A stretch of 64,000 bases of DNA from positions 23,372 through 87,371 of the forward strand of contig NZ_CANLSL010000010.1 in assembly GCF_947493735.1 (NCBI RefSeq), in the 5' to 3' direction. The position numbers and the translations under genes were made by a program. Under the pieces are notes generated by a model, which saw only the letters and a list, made by a program, of their open reading frames with translations, did not search any database and was not told where the DNA came from. How positions within the stretch are numbered: position 1 is the first letter of the stretch; each line of letters starts with the position of its first letter. Below are positions 51,937 to 62,306 of the stretch, piece by piece. This stretch comes from an uncultured Acinetobacter sp. GTDB lineage: Bacteria; Pseudomonadota; Gammaproteobacteria; Pseudomonadales; Moraxellaceae.

Positions 51937-52950
51937 CTAAAGCTGTGCTTCCACCTGTGCAATGCGTTTTGTCGTTGCAGGATGACTTTGCATAAAATCT
52001 GTAGCATCTGCATCCGTTTCTTCTTCATTTTCATCGCTTAAACGCTTGAGAAAATCTGCCAAATATTTCGGAGAAATGCCCTGACGTTTTAACTCATCAA
52101 TCGCATATTGATCGGCTTTGAGTTCAAACTTCTGCGAATATTGCGCAGACACCACAGCCAAAGGCAAACTTCCAAACAGATCAGATGCATCACCTGTGAT
52201 CGACACATACAAAATCGAGATACCTAAACTTTGCAAACCCTGCTCCAAGCTATGTCGCTGATCCAAATGCCCTTGCTCATGTGCAAGCACTGCAAGGAGT
52301 TCTTGATCATTCTCAGCCAATTCAACTAATTCATCAGTGAGCATAATCGTCCCATTTGGAATCGCTAAAGCATTTGCGCCAATATATTCACCGCCTGCAC
52401 GAAAGATGATTTTTGCAGGAACTTTAGCTTGGATTTGCTGTTGATACATTGTCTGAATTTGTTTTTGACGTGTTGCCGTGATCTTACTTTTTCCCGTGAT
52501 ATCAATCAGATATTCTTCCGCTTCACCACCTATTCGCTTTAACGCATCTTGAGGCATCTGCTGTGCAATCGCATGTGACGCCATCGGAATACCCCAACGG
52601 AAAGTTGCAAACACCACTGCAACCGTCACTACTAGGCTTAGTGCAATCCATCGCCAACTGGATTCGATCGCATGGACTCGATGTGCATTCTCCTTTGCCT
52701 TGAGATCGAGCCAATCAGGCACATGATTATCGAGAAACTCTATCCGTGCATCGTGTGGCAACTCAATCGCAGGCAGAACTGCACCGATTGGTCCGATATA
52801 GATCATATCGTCATAGTGATAGAGCTTCTGCTGATGGGTATTTTGAGCATCCGTATATTCAACCACCGCTCCGTTAGCATGTGCACGTAAAGTCGCATCA
52901 TAGCCACGATTGACGATGCCATCATAAAATTTAATTGCGATTGATTGCAT
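51937..52950 (-). CDS. M48-family metallopeptidase, membrane-anchored
   Basis: The 337-residue protein has an N-terminal cytoplasmic part of about 95 residues, one membrane segment (about 103-123), then a zinc protease domain with the HExxH motif in LLAVLAHEQGHLDQRHS and a later EFKLKADQYAID-like third ligand (KFELKADQYA). This is the BepA/HtpX-related M48 group involved in envelope quality control. It is followed upstream by the DUF898 gene, 48 bp apart; the pair is commonly linked, so the two probably cooperate. Substrate unknown. Confidence 0.87.
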   Translation of the reverse strand: MQSIAIKFYDGIVNRGYDATLRAHANGAVVEYTDAQNTHQQKLYHYDDMIYIGPIGAVLPAIELPHDARIEFLDNHVPDWLDLKAKENAHRVHAIESSWRWIALSLVVTVAVVFATFRWGIPMASHAIAQQMPQDALKRIGGEAEEYLIDITGKSKITATRQKQIQTMYQQQIQAKVPAKIIFRAGGEYIGANALAIPNGTIMLTDELVELAENDQELLAVLAHEQGHLDQRHSLEQGLQSLGISILYVSITGDASDLFGSLPLAVVSAQYSQKFELKADQYAIDELKRQGISPKYLADFLKRLSDENEEETDADATDFMQSHPATTKRIAQVEAQL

Positions 52951-52998
52951 AAATTGCGCTACACCTTAAAAGCATTTATATCGAAGCAACGATGGCGA

Positions 52999-54282
52999 TT
53001 ACAAAGAAATGTCGATATCAAAAATATCTGCCAACTCTTCACCGATCGCATTGTAATCTTCTTGCGCTTTATTCATCAGTTCCGACGGATCATCATAAAA
53101 CACCACACTTAAAGATTCGATTTTATAGCGATAAATTCGCACTTGCGCCCATGCGTACATCAAGCCCACTGAAAATAGAATCGCAAAACTATTGGTCATC
53201 TGAATCCATGCAAACTTCCACGGACTGACGTCCGTTTTCATTTGGCTCTCACCGATCTGTACATGCGACCAAGTCGCTTTAAACAAATAACCTTGTATCA
53301 ATGGTGCAAGGAAGAATACCGCCATGAGGTATAAACCTGCCGCCAAAATCATCATCAACTCAGGAGCAATCCCTGCAAAGTAACCCAATGCAACCAATAC
53401 ACCCGCACCAAGTATTGCACCCATAAACATCAACATCGGCAACATTACTGCGGCAAAGAAATCCCCTGCATCGGCAGTTAAACGAAACTTAAGCTGTCCA
53501 ATATAAAGATGATCGAGTTGATAGCGCTTAAACCACAATAAAGCGATTGGGAATAATAAACCGAGTGAAAATACAGTAATCAACCAACAGCCGATCGCAA
53601 CCAAATAAGTGCGTTTCATGTTCGCAGAAAAATGAAAACGGCTATTTTCATACTTACTGTTACGTGCATGAAAGCGTGTACTAGAACGAATCAACCACGG
53701 AATAAGCAGCAAGAATGCAATGGTTAAAATCGCATTCAACTCAAGTGATACATAACCTGAAGCAACGAATATACCGTACGCACCTAATGCAATTAATCGT
53801 CCGACCAAGATACGTGACGGAATCCCTGTAAAGTCAAACTTACGATTTTTCAAATACGTATTGCCGTAGAAATAACGTAGACGACGTACTTTTGCCCATG
53901 GCGCATACAATGTCAGTGTAATAATGGTCAGAAATAAATTACTAATCCAAATCTTGAAGTACTCTGTACCATTACCCTTAAAACCGAAACGCCATGTTTG
54001 GTGAATCTCTTGCAACGTAGGCTCAGTACCTAGCGCACTCCACGCGGGTGCATTAGTCGGACTAGCTACATTAGAGCTGATTTGATTAGAGCTAGCTACA
54101 CTGCCACTGTCCACGTTGGAAGCATCTGTATGAGATGTATTCGAGTTCGTAGTACTGGAATTTGTCGAACTGGAATTTATACCACTTAGATGAGTGGAAT
54201 TTTGATCAAAAGCATTGGTGCTACCAACGGCTTCACTGTCCCCAGACTGTGGTTCTGCGGGTGGTTGATTGTCATTATTCAT
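52999..54282 (-). CDS. DUF898 (YjgN-family) inner-membrane protein with a Ser/Thr/Asn-rich N-terminus
   Basis: The 427-residue protein carries the DUF898 domain (about residues 95-410): TWRFGFKGNGTEYFKIWISNLFL, TLYAPWAKVRRLRYFYGNTYLKN, and several membrane helices, which fit the YjgN family of unknown function. The first 80 or so residues are low-complexity Ser/Thr/Asn/Gly (for example SSSTNSSTTNSNTSHTD) and look disordered, an unusual addition. It stands directly before the M48 protease gene, with which it is likely cotranscribed. Confidence 0.85.
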   Translation of the reverse strand: MNNDNQPPAEPQSGDSEAVGSTNAFDQNSTHLSGINSSSTNSSTTNSNTSHTDASNVDSGSVASSNQISSNVASPTNAPAWSALGTEPTLQEIHQTWRFGFKGNGTEYFKIWISNLFLTIITLTLYAPWAKVRRLRYFYGNTYLKNRKFDFTGIPSRILVGRLIALGAYGIFVASGYVSLELNAILTIAFLLLIPWLIRSSTRFHARNSKYENSRFHFSANMKRTYLVAIGCWLITVFSLGLLFPIALLWFKRYQLDHLYIGQLKFRLTADAGDFFAAVMLPMLMFMGAILGAGVLVALGYFAGIAPELMMILAAGLYLMAVFFLAPLIQGYLFKATWSHVQIGESQMKTDVSPWKFAWIQMTNSFAILFSVGLMYAWAQVRIYRYKIESLSVVFYDDPSELMNKAQEDYNAIGEELADIFDIDISL

Positions 54283-54486
54283 AAATTTTAATATCTACTG
54301 AAAGCTTGCGATAAGTTGTTCACTGAAAATCTGCAACGATTATTAAATACCGATTCACCTGCAAATAAAACCTATTCGGAGAGGTCGGCTAAAGTAGGTA
54401 CTATACTGTAATTTTTAATCAATTCGATAAAATTATTATGACAACTTGCTCAACAATCAATTCAATATTCAAATCAGCATAACCGA

Positions 54487-55350
54487 TCAAACACCATTTA
54501 ATTGCTCTGCATGATGTCGCAAATGATCAGCGATAAAACTTTGAATAAAATAATAACCATGATCAAAACCTTTGTGGAATCGAAGCGTTAGATTTTGTCC
54601 GACCTGATCACAAGCTTGTTGCAGTTTTTCAGGGTGAAGCTGTGAATAAAACTGATCATCTAAACCTTGATCGACTAAGATATTTGGAAATTGCTTACCA
54701 CGCTCAATGATCAAGTGCGAACTATCATGTGCAAACCACGCTTGTTGATCCATACCCAAATAATGACTAAATGCTTTTTCACCCCACGGACAAATACTTG
54801 GCGCACAGATCGGTGCAAAAGCTGATACAGATTGAAACTTTTCAGGAAACTTAAATGCTAAGCTCAGTGCGCCATGACCTCCCATGCTATGCCCCATCAG
54901 TGCAATTTTATATTTCACATCTTGGTTTGTCGCAATCGGAAAACTATCTACAACGAGTTGATATAACTCATCAGCAATATAAGTCTGCATCTGATAATGC
55001 TTCGCCCACAATGGCTGTGTTGCATTCACATAAAATCCCGCACCCTGCCCCAAATCCCAATGTGCATCATCCACGACATCTTCACCCCGAGGTGAGGTAT
55101 CAGGTGTGATCAGTATCAAATCTAATTCATTTGCGAACTGTTGCGCATGCGCCTTGATAGCAAAAGTTTCTTCGGTACAAGACAATCCTGCAAGATAAAT
55201 CACTGCGGTACAATCCTGACCTTTCAATGCCTTTTCTGGAAGATATACCCCGAACTTCATATCACATTGTAGACTCTCAGCATAATGACGATAAAAGCGT
55301 TGCTCACCTACAAAGCATTGATGTTTTTGTAATAACTCAATAGCAGACAC
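54487..55350 (-). CDS. fghA: S-formylglutathione hydrolase
   Basis: Hydrolyses S-formylglutathione to formate and glutathione in formaldehyde detoxification. Alpha/beta hydrolase with GHSMGGHGAL (nucleophile Ser), Asp and His of the triad near DQGLDDQFY and FDHGYYF, and the typical FGVYLPEKAL, YLAGLSCTEE and DTSPRG segments. GTG 55350 is preferred because GGAG lies 6 nt upstream; ATG 55362 has no ribosome site. The partner dehydrogenase FrmA/AdhC is not adjacent. Confidence 0.92.
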   Translation of the reverse strand: MSAIELLQKHQCFVGEQRFYRHYAESLQCDMKFGVYLPEKALKGQDCTAVIYLAGLSCTEETFAIKAHAQQFANELDLILITPDTSPRGEDVVDDAHWDLGQGAGFYVNATQPLWAKHYQMQTYIADELYQLVVDSFPIATNQDVKYKIALMGHSMGGHGALSLAFKFPEKFQSVSAFAPICAPSICPWGEKAFSHYLGMDQQAWFAHDSSHLIIERGKQFPNILVDQGLDDQFYSQLHPEKLQQACDQVGQNLTLRFHKGFDHGYYFIQSFIADHLRHHAEQLNGV

Positions 55351-55505
55351 GGCGTTCTCCATAGCTAAAGCGACATTTCAATCATTCAAACTAATTTCTT
55401 AAACTAATTTTTTAAAATCGTGTGTTAAACACCTTCAGTTTAAACCGAAAATTGACTATTTCACTGTTAAGAAATTTAACTTTTCGAGAGTTTGAATTTA
55501 TCCGA

Positions 55506-56930
55506 TCATTGTGTTGATTTATTTTGACGCAAAGGGAGGAAAACACCTTCCTGCTTAGGCAAAGTCACTGCATTTTTCGGGAACAGACGTTGCTCTAACT
55601 GAGGCATCATCAGTTTGATATTATCACCTATCACCCATTGCGGATCTGACGGTTCAAAGCCTTGTGCGGCCTCCCATTTACCCACTGTCGCTTTGGCTTG
55701 ATCAAATGCTGCTTTGAGATCGGTTTGCTCACGCATTGCTTCATCAAAAAAAGCTCGACCGAAATAGGTATAATCCGCTTCATTACTGCAACCAAATGAG
55801 CTTTTATCTGCAGCCGACGCAGTGATAATCAAGGTATCAGGCGATTGTAGTGCAGGAACAAAACTCCCCGAATAGCACGCTGAAATCACGATCACACGCC
55901 AGCGAATCCCTGAATTATCCAATGTTTCACGAAGCCATTTTGGATTGATCGAATCCATCGCAATCGGCGCATTGGCAAGCTCAAACTCATTGACCAAACC
56001 GTGTGAGGTCATGTACAGAAATAGCACATCATTTTCACGGTTCATCACGCCACCGAGGCGAGCGAGCGCACGGGAAATACTGGTTGGTGTCGCCATCGGC
56101 AGTTGCTCTGCACTTTGATCATTATTGACCAATGCGATCGAACGTCCAAATGTACCAAATCGGGTATCAAACTGCTCTTTAATGCGCTCCACTTCAGAGC
56201 GAAAAACATCTTGATAGCTTGCACCTGCGATGCCGAAGAAGTACCACTGGGTATCGACAAAGTTACTTGGTTGAAGGTTTTGCAAAGCTTGGGTTAACAG
56301 TTCTGATTGAGCATATAAGGCTTTTTCAGAGATGCTCGGTTGTACTTCGGCAATTTTCCAAATCGGCTGACTTTTCACAGAGGATTGCCATACCACCATT
56401 GTAAATAGCGTGGCAAACATGATCAGCAAAAGTTCCCACCACGGCCATTTCAAAGTCCGCGCAAGTACCCACACCACAGCCAAACTTTGCCATACGAAAA
56501 GCGCTAAAAACAACTGCGGTAAAAAACTATAAGTGAAATATGGTAATAGATCCAAAGTGCCTAAATATTGTAAAAAGCTCTGCAATAAAGCGACATGCAC
56601 ATCTAAAATCAACCATAGCAACGCAGGAACCAACATGATGCGTTGCAATTCGGTACGCTGTGATAAGAAGATACCGACAATCAACGCCAAGAACGGCCAC
56701 AATAAATAGCTAATCAGCCCCTGTGGATTAAAATGTCCTTGCCCGTCGGCGATGATCCAACTAAACAGCGAGTTTGCGGCACAGCCTGCCACCACCCAAA
56801 ACAACAATTGCAATGGTGTCGGTGCGACCCAAGCCAAGCTACGACGAGAGCCAATAAATAGCCACATCCCTGCAATCAGATTATTCTTTAAATTCTGAAA
56901 GAAGAACGGTGTAGATTTAATCTCGTGCAT
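55506..56930 (-). CDS. Membrane-bound C13 (legumain-like) cysteine protease
   Basis: The 474-residue protein has an N-terminal half of five or six hydrophobic segments (about residues 35-190) and a C-terminal C13 peptidase domain: FLYMTSHGLVN (catalytic His, about 308) and VIVISACYSGSFVP (catalytic Cys, about 349), then ITASAADKSSFGC. The family is legumain/asparaginyl protease-like and caspase-related. Substrate unknown; the membrane anchor suggests a periplasmic or cytosolic membrane-linked role. No partner gene is visible, and the start ATG has no strong ribosome site. Confidence 0.84.
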   Translation of the reverse strand: MHEIKSTPFFFQNLKNNLIAGMWLFIGSRRSLAWVAPTPLQLLFWVVAGCAANSLFSWIIADGQGHFNPQGLISYLLWPFLALIVGIFLSQRTELQRIMLVPALLWLILDVHVALLQSFLQYLGTLDLLPYFTYSFLPQLFLALFVWQSLAVVWVLARTLKWPWWELLLIMFATLFTMVVWQSSVKSQPIWKIAEVQPSISEKALYAQSELLTQALQNLQPSNFVDTQWYFFGIAGASYQDVFRSEVERIKEQFDTRFGTFGRSIALVNNDQSAEQLPMATPTSISRALARLGGVMNRENDVLFLYMTSHGLVNEFELANAPIAMDSINPKWLRETLDNSGIRWRVIVISACYSGSFVPALQSPDTLIITASAADKSSFGCSNEADYTYFGRAFFDEAMREQTDLKAAFDQAKATVGKWEAAQGFEPSDPQWVIGDNIKLMMPQLEQRLFPKNAVTLPKQEGVFLPLRQNKSTQ

Positions 56931-57424
56931 AGTCTTATTTACAATTTCTGCCTGTTGAAATTCAGTATGATTTACACATCAGTGCTATTTTCATGATTGT
57001 CTAGTTTTAAGACTGTTCAATGTAAAGCTTACTCAGCTAAATTGATTGATGTTTTCAAATTTAACCAAGATCATATTAAACTAGACCATCTTTCTCAGCT
57101 CACAGGTCATTGCTGTATTTCCGTACCATATTCTCGTAATATGTTGCCGTACTATAATCAACTGCAAAACATTTCCATATAAGACCTTTGCCCTATATAT
57201 TTCAAAAATATTTCATACAATACAATGACGAGCAACACACTACAAAATCCGACTGTATAGTGTAAGTGGTTATTTTAATTTGACAATGCGAAAAGGCGCT
57301 CACATAACAAATTGATAATGAATTTTTCTGATCAACTACAGCTTTGCATATCTTAAATTACAATTCATGATTTTTGAATATGTTTTTAGTGATTGATTTC
57401 AAATTATTATTCTGAAATACCGAT
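56931..57424. other. Gene-poor intergenic region
   Basis: About 490 bp, AT-rich, between the C13 protease and rimI. A 61-residue frame at 56997-57182 begins with TTG, has no ribosome site and no recognisable motif, so I do not call it. No clear repeat or terminator is present. Confidence 0.35.
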
Positions 57425-57910
57425 TTATTTACCAAATTGGAAAGCATCTTCATTTAGCATATTCACCATGATTACGGCATGTTCTTTTTGATGATTTGGC
57501 GCAGGATAATAATTTTTCCGTAGATCAATCTGATGAAATCCCACTTTCTCATACAATGCAATCGCAGAAAGATTACTTTCCCGAACTTCTAAAAAAATTT
57601 GTACACATGCCGAACCTAATCGAGTGATCGCATCATTTAACATTGTTGTACCTAAGCCCTGCCCTTGATACTTCGGATCAATCGCCATCAACAACAGATT
57701 CGCCTCATCTAAAACTTTTTGCATGATACAAAAGCCCAGAATCTCACCATCTTGTTCCACTACAGTCGATTGGTAGCGCTCTACACTGTCGGCAAACTGC
57801 GAAGCTGTCCATGGATGAAATTGCACTTGCTGTTCGATACGACATACAGTATCTATATCAGATGCTTGCATGATACGAATTTGAATTGGTTGCGTCTTTG
57901 AAATTTGCAT
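57425..57910 (-). CDS. rimI: Ribosomal-protein alanine N-acetyltransferase
   Basis: GNAT acetyltransferase that acetylates the N-terminal Ala of ribosomal protein S18. The 161-residue protein has the acetyl-CoA loop YQGQGLGTTML, and family features FHPWTASQFADSV, EVRESNLSAIALYEKVGF and RKNYYPAP. Start ATG 57910 has no strong ribosome site. In many Acinetobacter-like genomes rimI stands near tsaB; here it is followed by an unrelated membrane gene. GNATs are hard to tell apart, but the Tyr/Pro ending fits RimI. Confidence 0.83.
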   Translation of the reverse strand: MQISKTQPIQIRIMQASDIDTVCRIEQQVQFHPWTASQFADSVERYQSTVVEQDGEILGFCIMQKVLDEANLLLMAIDPKYQGQGLGTTMLNDAITRLGSACVQIFLEVRESNLSAIALYEKVGFHQIDLRKNYYPAPNHQKEHAVIMVNMLNEDAFQFGK

Positions 57911-57949
57911 TTTGAAATGGCTTGAATGAGTTTAAAACAGGAATATAAA

Positions 57950-58297
57950 TTAGCGAATAAACGCACTTGGTTGCAAGATGATGACCAACGCACCACACAC
58001 CACGACTAAGCCACCAAAGATGTCCCACCATGTCAGTGGAATCTGATCAACATAACGTAGCCATATCAACGCCATCGCAACATAAATCCCACCATAAGAT
58101 GCGTAGACTCGACCACTCGCTGTAGGATGCAAGCTCAAAAGCCAAACGAAGATCGCCAAACTAAATATGGTTGGCAACCACAGCCACCACGATTTTTGCT
58201 CACGCAAAATCAAATAAGGTAGATAACAACCAAGGATTTCAGCAATCGCCGTGCAGACAAATAAGACAAATGTGCTGAGCAACTTTACATAGTCCAC
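57950..58297 (-). CDS. YnfA/UPF0060-family small membrane protein
   Basis: About 115 residues with four membrane segments and the family pattern FVLFVCTAIAEILGCYLPYL, SWWLWLPTIFSLAIFVWLL, GRVYASYGGIYVAMALIW and WDIFGGLVVVCGALVI. YnfA resembles small multidrug resistance transporters; the substrate is not established here. The frame opens further upstream (58339, with an ATG at 58324), but GTG 58297, with GAGAAAG 8 nt upstream, gives the usual family length of 108-115. Confidence 0.82.
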   Translation of the reverse strand: MDYVKLLSTFVLFVCTAIAEILGCYLPYLILREQKSWWLWLPTIFSLAIFVWLLSLHPTASGRVYASYGGIYVAMALIWLRYVDQIPLTWWDIFGGLVVVCGALVIILQPSAFIR

Positions 58298-58328
58298 GAT
58301 GATATCTTTCTCATTCAAAACCATTATG

Positions 58329-58358
58329 AAAAAAAGCACAAACTCGAAAGCCTGTGCT
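58329..58358 (-). terminator. Hairpin with T-run between clpA and ynfA
   Basis: AGCACA (58335-58340) pairs with TGTGCT (58353-58358); on the minus strand it is followed by seven T. It ends the clpA transcript. Confidence 0.75.
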
Positions 58359-58417
58359 CTGCTATTTACACTACAAAGCGGTTAACCTTGTAATGTTAAA
58401 TATTTACCCTTAAGTCT

Positions 58418-60694
58418 TTAAGCTGGCTCTGGACTATGATCTTCGATCACTTCCAATTTTAATCCATCTTTATCACTGTCTTTGCCATGTACACTCACGC
58501 TGACCGTACCACCATCGACAAGTGCGCCAAACAGAATCATTTCCGCGAGAGGTTTTTTCAATTGATCTTGGATGAGGCGTTGCATTGGACGAGCACCCAT
58601 CATACGATCATAACCTTGTTCAGCGAGCCAATCTCGTGCATCTTGATCGACTTCGAGCACCACTTTCTTGTCATCGAGTTGCGCTTGGAGTTCAGTCAAG
58701 AACTTATCTACTACCGAGTCAATCACTGTCGTTGGCAAGGCTTTAAACTGAATCACACCATCTAGACGGTTACGGAACTCAGGGGTAAAGGCACGTTTCA
58801 TCGCTTCTTGGTTGTCCGCACTGTTGTCTTGTTCAGTGAAACCAATGCTGGTACGAGTAATACTTTCTGCACCGATATTGGTGGTCATCACCAAGATCAC
58901 ATTTCTAAAGTCAGATTTACGACCATTATTATCGGTTAATGTGCCATGATCCATGACTTGTAGGAGCAAATTAAAGACCTCAGGATGTGCTTTTTCGATC
59001 TCATCAAGGAGCAATACGCAGTGTGGCGTTTTATTGATCGCATCGGTGAGTAAACCACCTTGATCAAAGCCCACATAACCTGGAGGCGCACCAATCAAGC
59101 GAGATACCGCATGACGTTCCATATATTCAGACATATCGAAACGAACGAGCTCGACACCCAAGATTTTTGCCAATTGACGAGTGACTTCAGTTTTACCAAC
59201 ACCTGTAGGACCTGCAAAGATAAAGCTACCAATTGGCTTATCAGGTGACTTGAGTCCTGCACGTGACAGTTTAATCGCTGCCGACAGTGCACTGATCGCT
59301 TCATCTTGACCAAAGACCACACGTTTCAGATCACGTTCTAAATACTCAAGCACTGACTTGTCATCTTTAGATACGGTTTTCGGTGGGATTCGTGCAATCT
59401 TCGCCACGATATCTTCAATCTCAGCTAGACCAATCTGCTTTTCTTCACCATCTGCGTGAAGGCGTTGCTTTGCACCCGCTTCATCAATTACATCAATGGC
59501 TTTATCAGGTAAGAAACGCTCATGAATATACTTCGCAGAGAGCTCGACCGCAGATTTGATCGCATCATCATCATATTTGACGTTGTGAAATTCTTCGAAT
59601 TTTGGTTTTAATCCTCTTAGAATTTCGATCGCTTCACCAATCGTTGGCTCAACAATATCCACTTTTTGGAAGCGACGTGAAAGGGCATGATCTTTTTCAA
59701 AGACTTGACGATATTCTTGGAAAGTCGTCGATCCAATGCAACGCAATGAACCATTCGCTAATGCAGGCTTGATCAAATTCGAGGCATCCATCGTGCTACC
59801 CATACTTGAGCCTGCACCGATGATCATATGAATTTCATCAATAAATAAAATCGCATGTGGTTTCTTTTTCAGCGCATTCAACAATTGTTTTAAACGCTTT
59901 TCAAAGTCACCACGATACTTCGTCCCTGCAACCAATGCACCAATATCTAAGCTGTACACTTCAGCATCAGCAAGCGGCTTCGGTGCTTGACCTTTGACAA
60001 TCAACCACGCCAAACCTTCCGCAATCGAGGTTTTACCCACACCAGGGTCACCAACTAAGAGCGGATTATTTTTCCGACGACGGCAAAGAATTTGTGCAGT
60101 CCGCTCAATTTCTTTTTGACGACCGATCAACGGATCAGTTTTCCCTTCTTGCGCTTCTTGATTGAGATTAACAGTATACAGTTCAAGTGGTCCTGCACTA
60201 CTTGCACTACCACCATTTTCAGGATCAATTTCTTCTTGTTCTTCCTCAGATGCACTGGCTTCTTTAAGCGCACCATGAGAGAGATATTGGGTCAAATTCA
60301 AACGGTTAATTTGTTGACGTTTGAGTAAATACACCGCAAACGCATCACGCTCAGAGTACATTGCCACCAATACATCTGCGCCCTCGACCGCACGATCACC
60401 ACCGCTGGATTGCACATGAAAAATCGAGCGTTGCAAAATACGATCAAAGCTCTCTGTTGGATGCGGTGCTTGATCGGTATCTTCAGGAAGTTTTGGCGTA
60501 TGTAAGTCAATATATTCTTCAAGTTCTTTACGCAGTGACACAATGTCGCCACCGCATGCCTTTAAAGCATTTACAGCCGAATCATTGTCCAATAATGCAA
60601 GTAAAAGATGCTCAACTGTTAGAAACTCGTGTCTTTTTTGACGAGCCATGCTAACAGCCAAACGGAGAGAAACTTCTAAATGACGACTGAGCAT
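58418..60694 (-). CDS. clpA: ATP-dependent Clp protease ATP-binding subunit ClpA
   Basis: AAA+ unfoldase feeding ClpP. From ATG 60694 (GAGG 8 nt upstream) the protein has 758 residues: an N-domain starting [22 protein letters not shown] domain 1 (Walker [10 protein letters not shown] near 216), AAA domain 2 ([12 protein letters not shown] near 496), and the IGF-type ClpP-docking loop region ([10 protein letters not shown]). Upstream codons from 60730 belong to the overlap with clpS. It works with the ClpS adaptor in N-end rule degradation. Confidence 0.96.
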   Translation of the reverse strand: MLSRHLEVSLRLAVSMARQKRHEFLTVEHLLLALLDNDSAVNALKACGGDIVSLRKELEEYIDLHTPKLPEDTDQAPHPTESFDRILQRSIFHVQSSGGDRAVEGADVLVAMYSERDAFAVYLLKRQQINRLNLTQYLSHGALKEASASEEEQEEIDPENGGSASSAGPLELYTVNLNQEAQEGKTDPLIGRQKEIERTAQILCRRRKNNPLLVGDPGVGKTSIAEGLAWLIVKGQAPKPLADAEVYSLDIGALVAGTKYRGDFEKRLKQLLNALKKKPHAILFIDEIHMIIGAGSSMGSTMDASNLIKPALANGSLRCIGSTTFQEYRQVFEKDHALSRRFQKVDIVEPTIGEAIEILRGLKPKFEEFHNVKYDDDAIKSAVELSAKYIHERFLPDKAIDVIDEAGAKQRLHADGEEKQIGLAEIEDIVAKIARIPPKTVSKDDKSVLEYLERDLKRVVFGQDEAISALSAAIKLSRAGLKSPDKPIGSFIFAGPTGVGKTEVTRQLAKILGVELVRFDMSEYMERHAVSRLIGAPPGYVGFDQGGLLTDAINKTPHCVLLLDEIEKAHPEVFNLLLQVMDHGTLTDNNGRKSDFRNVILVMTTNIGAESITRTSIGFTEQDNSADNQEAMKRAFTPEFRNRLDGVIQFKALPTTVIDSVVDKFLTELQAQLDDKKVVLEVDQDARDWLAEQGYDRMMGARPMQRLIQDQLKKPLAEMILFGALVDGGTVSVSVHGKDSDKDGLKLEVIEDHSPEPA

Positions 60695-60705
60695 GATTAT
60701 GACCT

Positions 60706-61050
60706 CTATTCTTGTTGTTCGATCTGACAAAGCAATGGATGTCCTCGTGATCGAGCATAGTTATTCACTTGATTGGCTTTGGTCTCAGCAATATCTCGAG
60801 GATATATGCCTGCAATACCTTTACCCTCATGATGTACCTGTAGCATTACTTGGGTAGCTCGGTCAAGATCTAATGCAAAATATTGTTGTAAAATTTCGAT
60901 GACAAAGTCCATTGGCGTATAGTCATCGTTCAATAAAACCACAGCATACTGCGGTGGACGCTTTAATACTGGTGGCGCAACCATGACATCGGCTTCATGT
61001 TGTCCGTTATCAGGATGATCCTCATCCTGCAATACTGGCAATGACATCAT
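60706..61050 (-). CDS. clpS: Clp protease adaptor ClpS
   Basis: Binds N-degron substrates and the ClpA N-domain. The core reads [59 protein letters not shown] (metal-like DD/E hydrophobic pocket residues and the ClpA interface). I chose ATG 61050, 8 nt after AGGG, giving 114 residues, the normal length. The frame remains open to 61236, but the added 62 residues do not look like ClpS. It stops 11 bp before clpA, the usual operon. Confidence 0.93.
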   Translation of the reverse strand: MMSLPVLQDEDHPDNGQHEADVMVAPPVLKRPPQYAVVLLNDDYTPMDFVIEILQQYFALDLDRATQVMLQVHHEGKGIAGIYPRDIAETKANQVNNYARSRGHPLLCQIEQQE

Positions 61051-61380
61051 AGTCAAAACCCTGCTTTGATCTTGCAGGTTAGAAATATTTTTTTCGATAC
61101 TTATTGTCGCTTTTTGTTTAGAGTGGTCATGAGGCATATGCCAGTCCACCGCACCCATTTGTTGGAAACGATTTTGCATGACTTGTTTAGTCAATGTCGT
61201 TGATTTTCGACCTTTTGAGGGTGAAAAATTGGTCATAACACTTTTTCTTTAAATCCAATAATTTGCTTAATTTACGCCAAGTTGTGTAAATTTTCGCACA
61301 TTCTACTTTTAAAACCGCATTGTAAAGCATTTTATTTCAAACTATTTTAACTTTTGAAATGAAAACACGCTTTTATAAAT

Positions 61381-62154
61381 TTAATCCGCATCAGCAGCCA
61401 CTTGTGGGATTTCACCTAAAAATGCCGAAGAAGTTACGTCTTTTGCTCCACGACGCCACGCAAAGCGTTGAATCACTGCATCACCCGAACCTTTCAAATG
61501 CACTTCGATAAACTGTGGCGCAAAGCCACTTGGCATCGTCCATCGCCCTGTTAAGCGTTCAAAATTGTCAAAATTAAAATTTGAGCTTTCCAAAGGCACA
61601 GTAAGAATTTCATTACCTTCGATTAAACGAATTTCTACACGCCCCACCGCACGGCGCTTACTTGGGCTGACTTGAACGAGATCAAGCACATACTCATAAG
61701 CATTACTTGGTAATGGTTTAATTTTGATATTTTGAATGGTTAAGCTCAAACCACCACGTTCACGCAATTTTTCACGATAGGTTGCACTCAGTGACTGTGC
61801 ATAACCCTTATCTTGATTGGCTAGAGCGAGTGCCTCATTCAACTCTTTGGCATTTTGGATCGCTACGTCACGCTCTTGCGTCGAGGTATTTAAGCTCACG
61901 CTCACAGCCTCTAAAGCTGATTTTTGTTTCGCAACAATCTCTGACAACTCTTGTGCATCTTGATCAAAACCGACGACGGTCAATCCCTGCTTATGCCCCA
62001 CACCATAGCCCAGTGCAAAACCACCACCTGCGAGCAAAATCGCCACAATGAGTATTGCCGACTGTGATTTCCAAAATGGCAGCTTTGGTGCTGTGCTATT
62101 TTGTGAATTGTTGTTTTCTTCAGGGTTTGAAGGCGTTTGTTCTGAATAATCCAT
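61381..62154 (-). CDS. DUF6776-like protein, membrane anchor plus coiled coil
   Basis: About 257 residues: a polar Asn/Pro-rich start, one membrane segment (about residues 28-52, AILIVAILLAGGGFALGYGVG), a Glu/Gln/Ala-rich coiled coil (about 60-130), then a beta-rich domain (SLTIQNIKIKPLPSNAYEYVL, VGRVEIRL). This order matches the DUF6776 family of unknown function. The start at ATG 62154 (MDYSEQ) is preferred over 62202. Neighbour of argC on the same strand, 104 bp apart. A family call is plausible, not certain. Confidence 0.7.
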   Translation of the reverse strand: MDYSEQTPSNPEENNNSQNSTAPKLPFWKSQSAILIVAILLAGGGFALGYGVGHKQGLTVVGFDQDAQELSEIVAKQKSALEAVSVSLNTSTQERDVAIQNAKELNEALALANQDKGYAQSLSATYREKLRERGGLSLTIQNIKIKPLPSNAYEYVLDLVQVSPSKRRAVGRVEIRLIEGNEILTVPLESSNFNFDNFERLTGRWTMPSGFAPQFIEVHLKGSGDAVIQRFAWRRGAKDVTSSAFLGEIPQVAADAD

Positions 62155-62306
62155 AACAATGAGATGCTCAAATGTCGAAAAGTTTTTGGCTATTGTCAGC
62201 AAATTAATGCAATTTGAATTTTAAGAACTTTTAACATGTCGTCAAAAATCATTAAAACTCAAACTGCTCGCTATTATGCCGATTTGTACAAACATTTAAA
62301 GTAGTT

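Noticed and set aside
56997..57182. 61-residue frame in the gap between the C13 protease and rimI
   Set aside because: Starts with TTG, no ribosome site, no motif, in an AT-rich gap.
61051..61236. N-terminal extension of clpS
   Set aside because: The frame is open, but the extra 62 residues do not resemble ClpS, and a good ribosome site fits ATG 61050.
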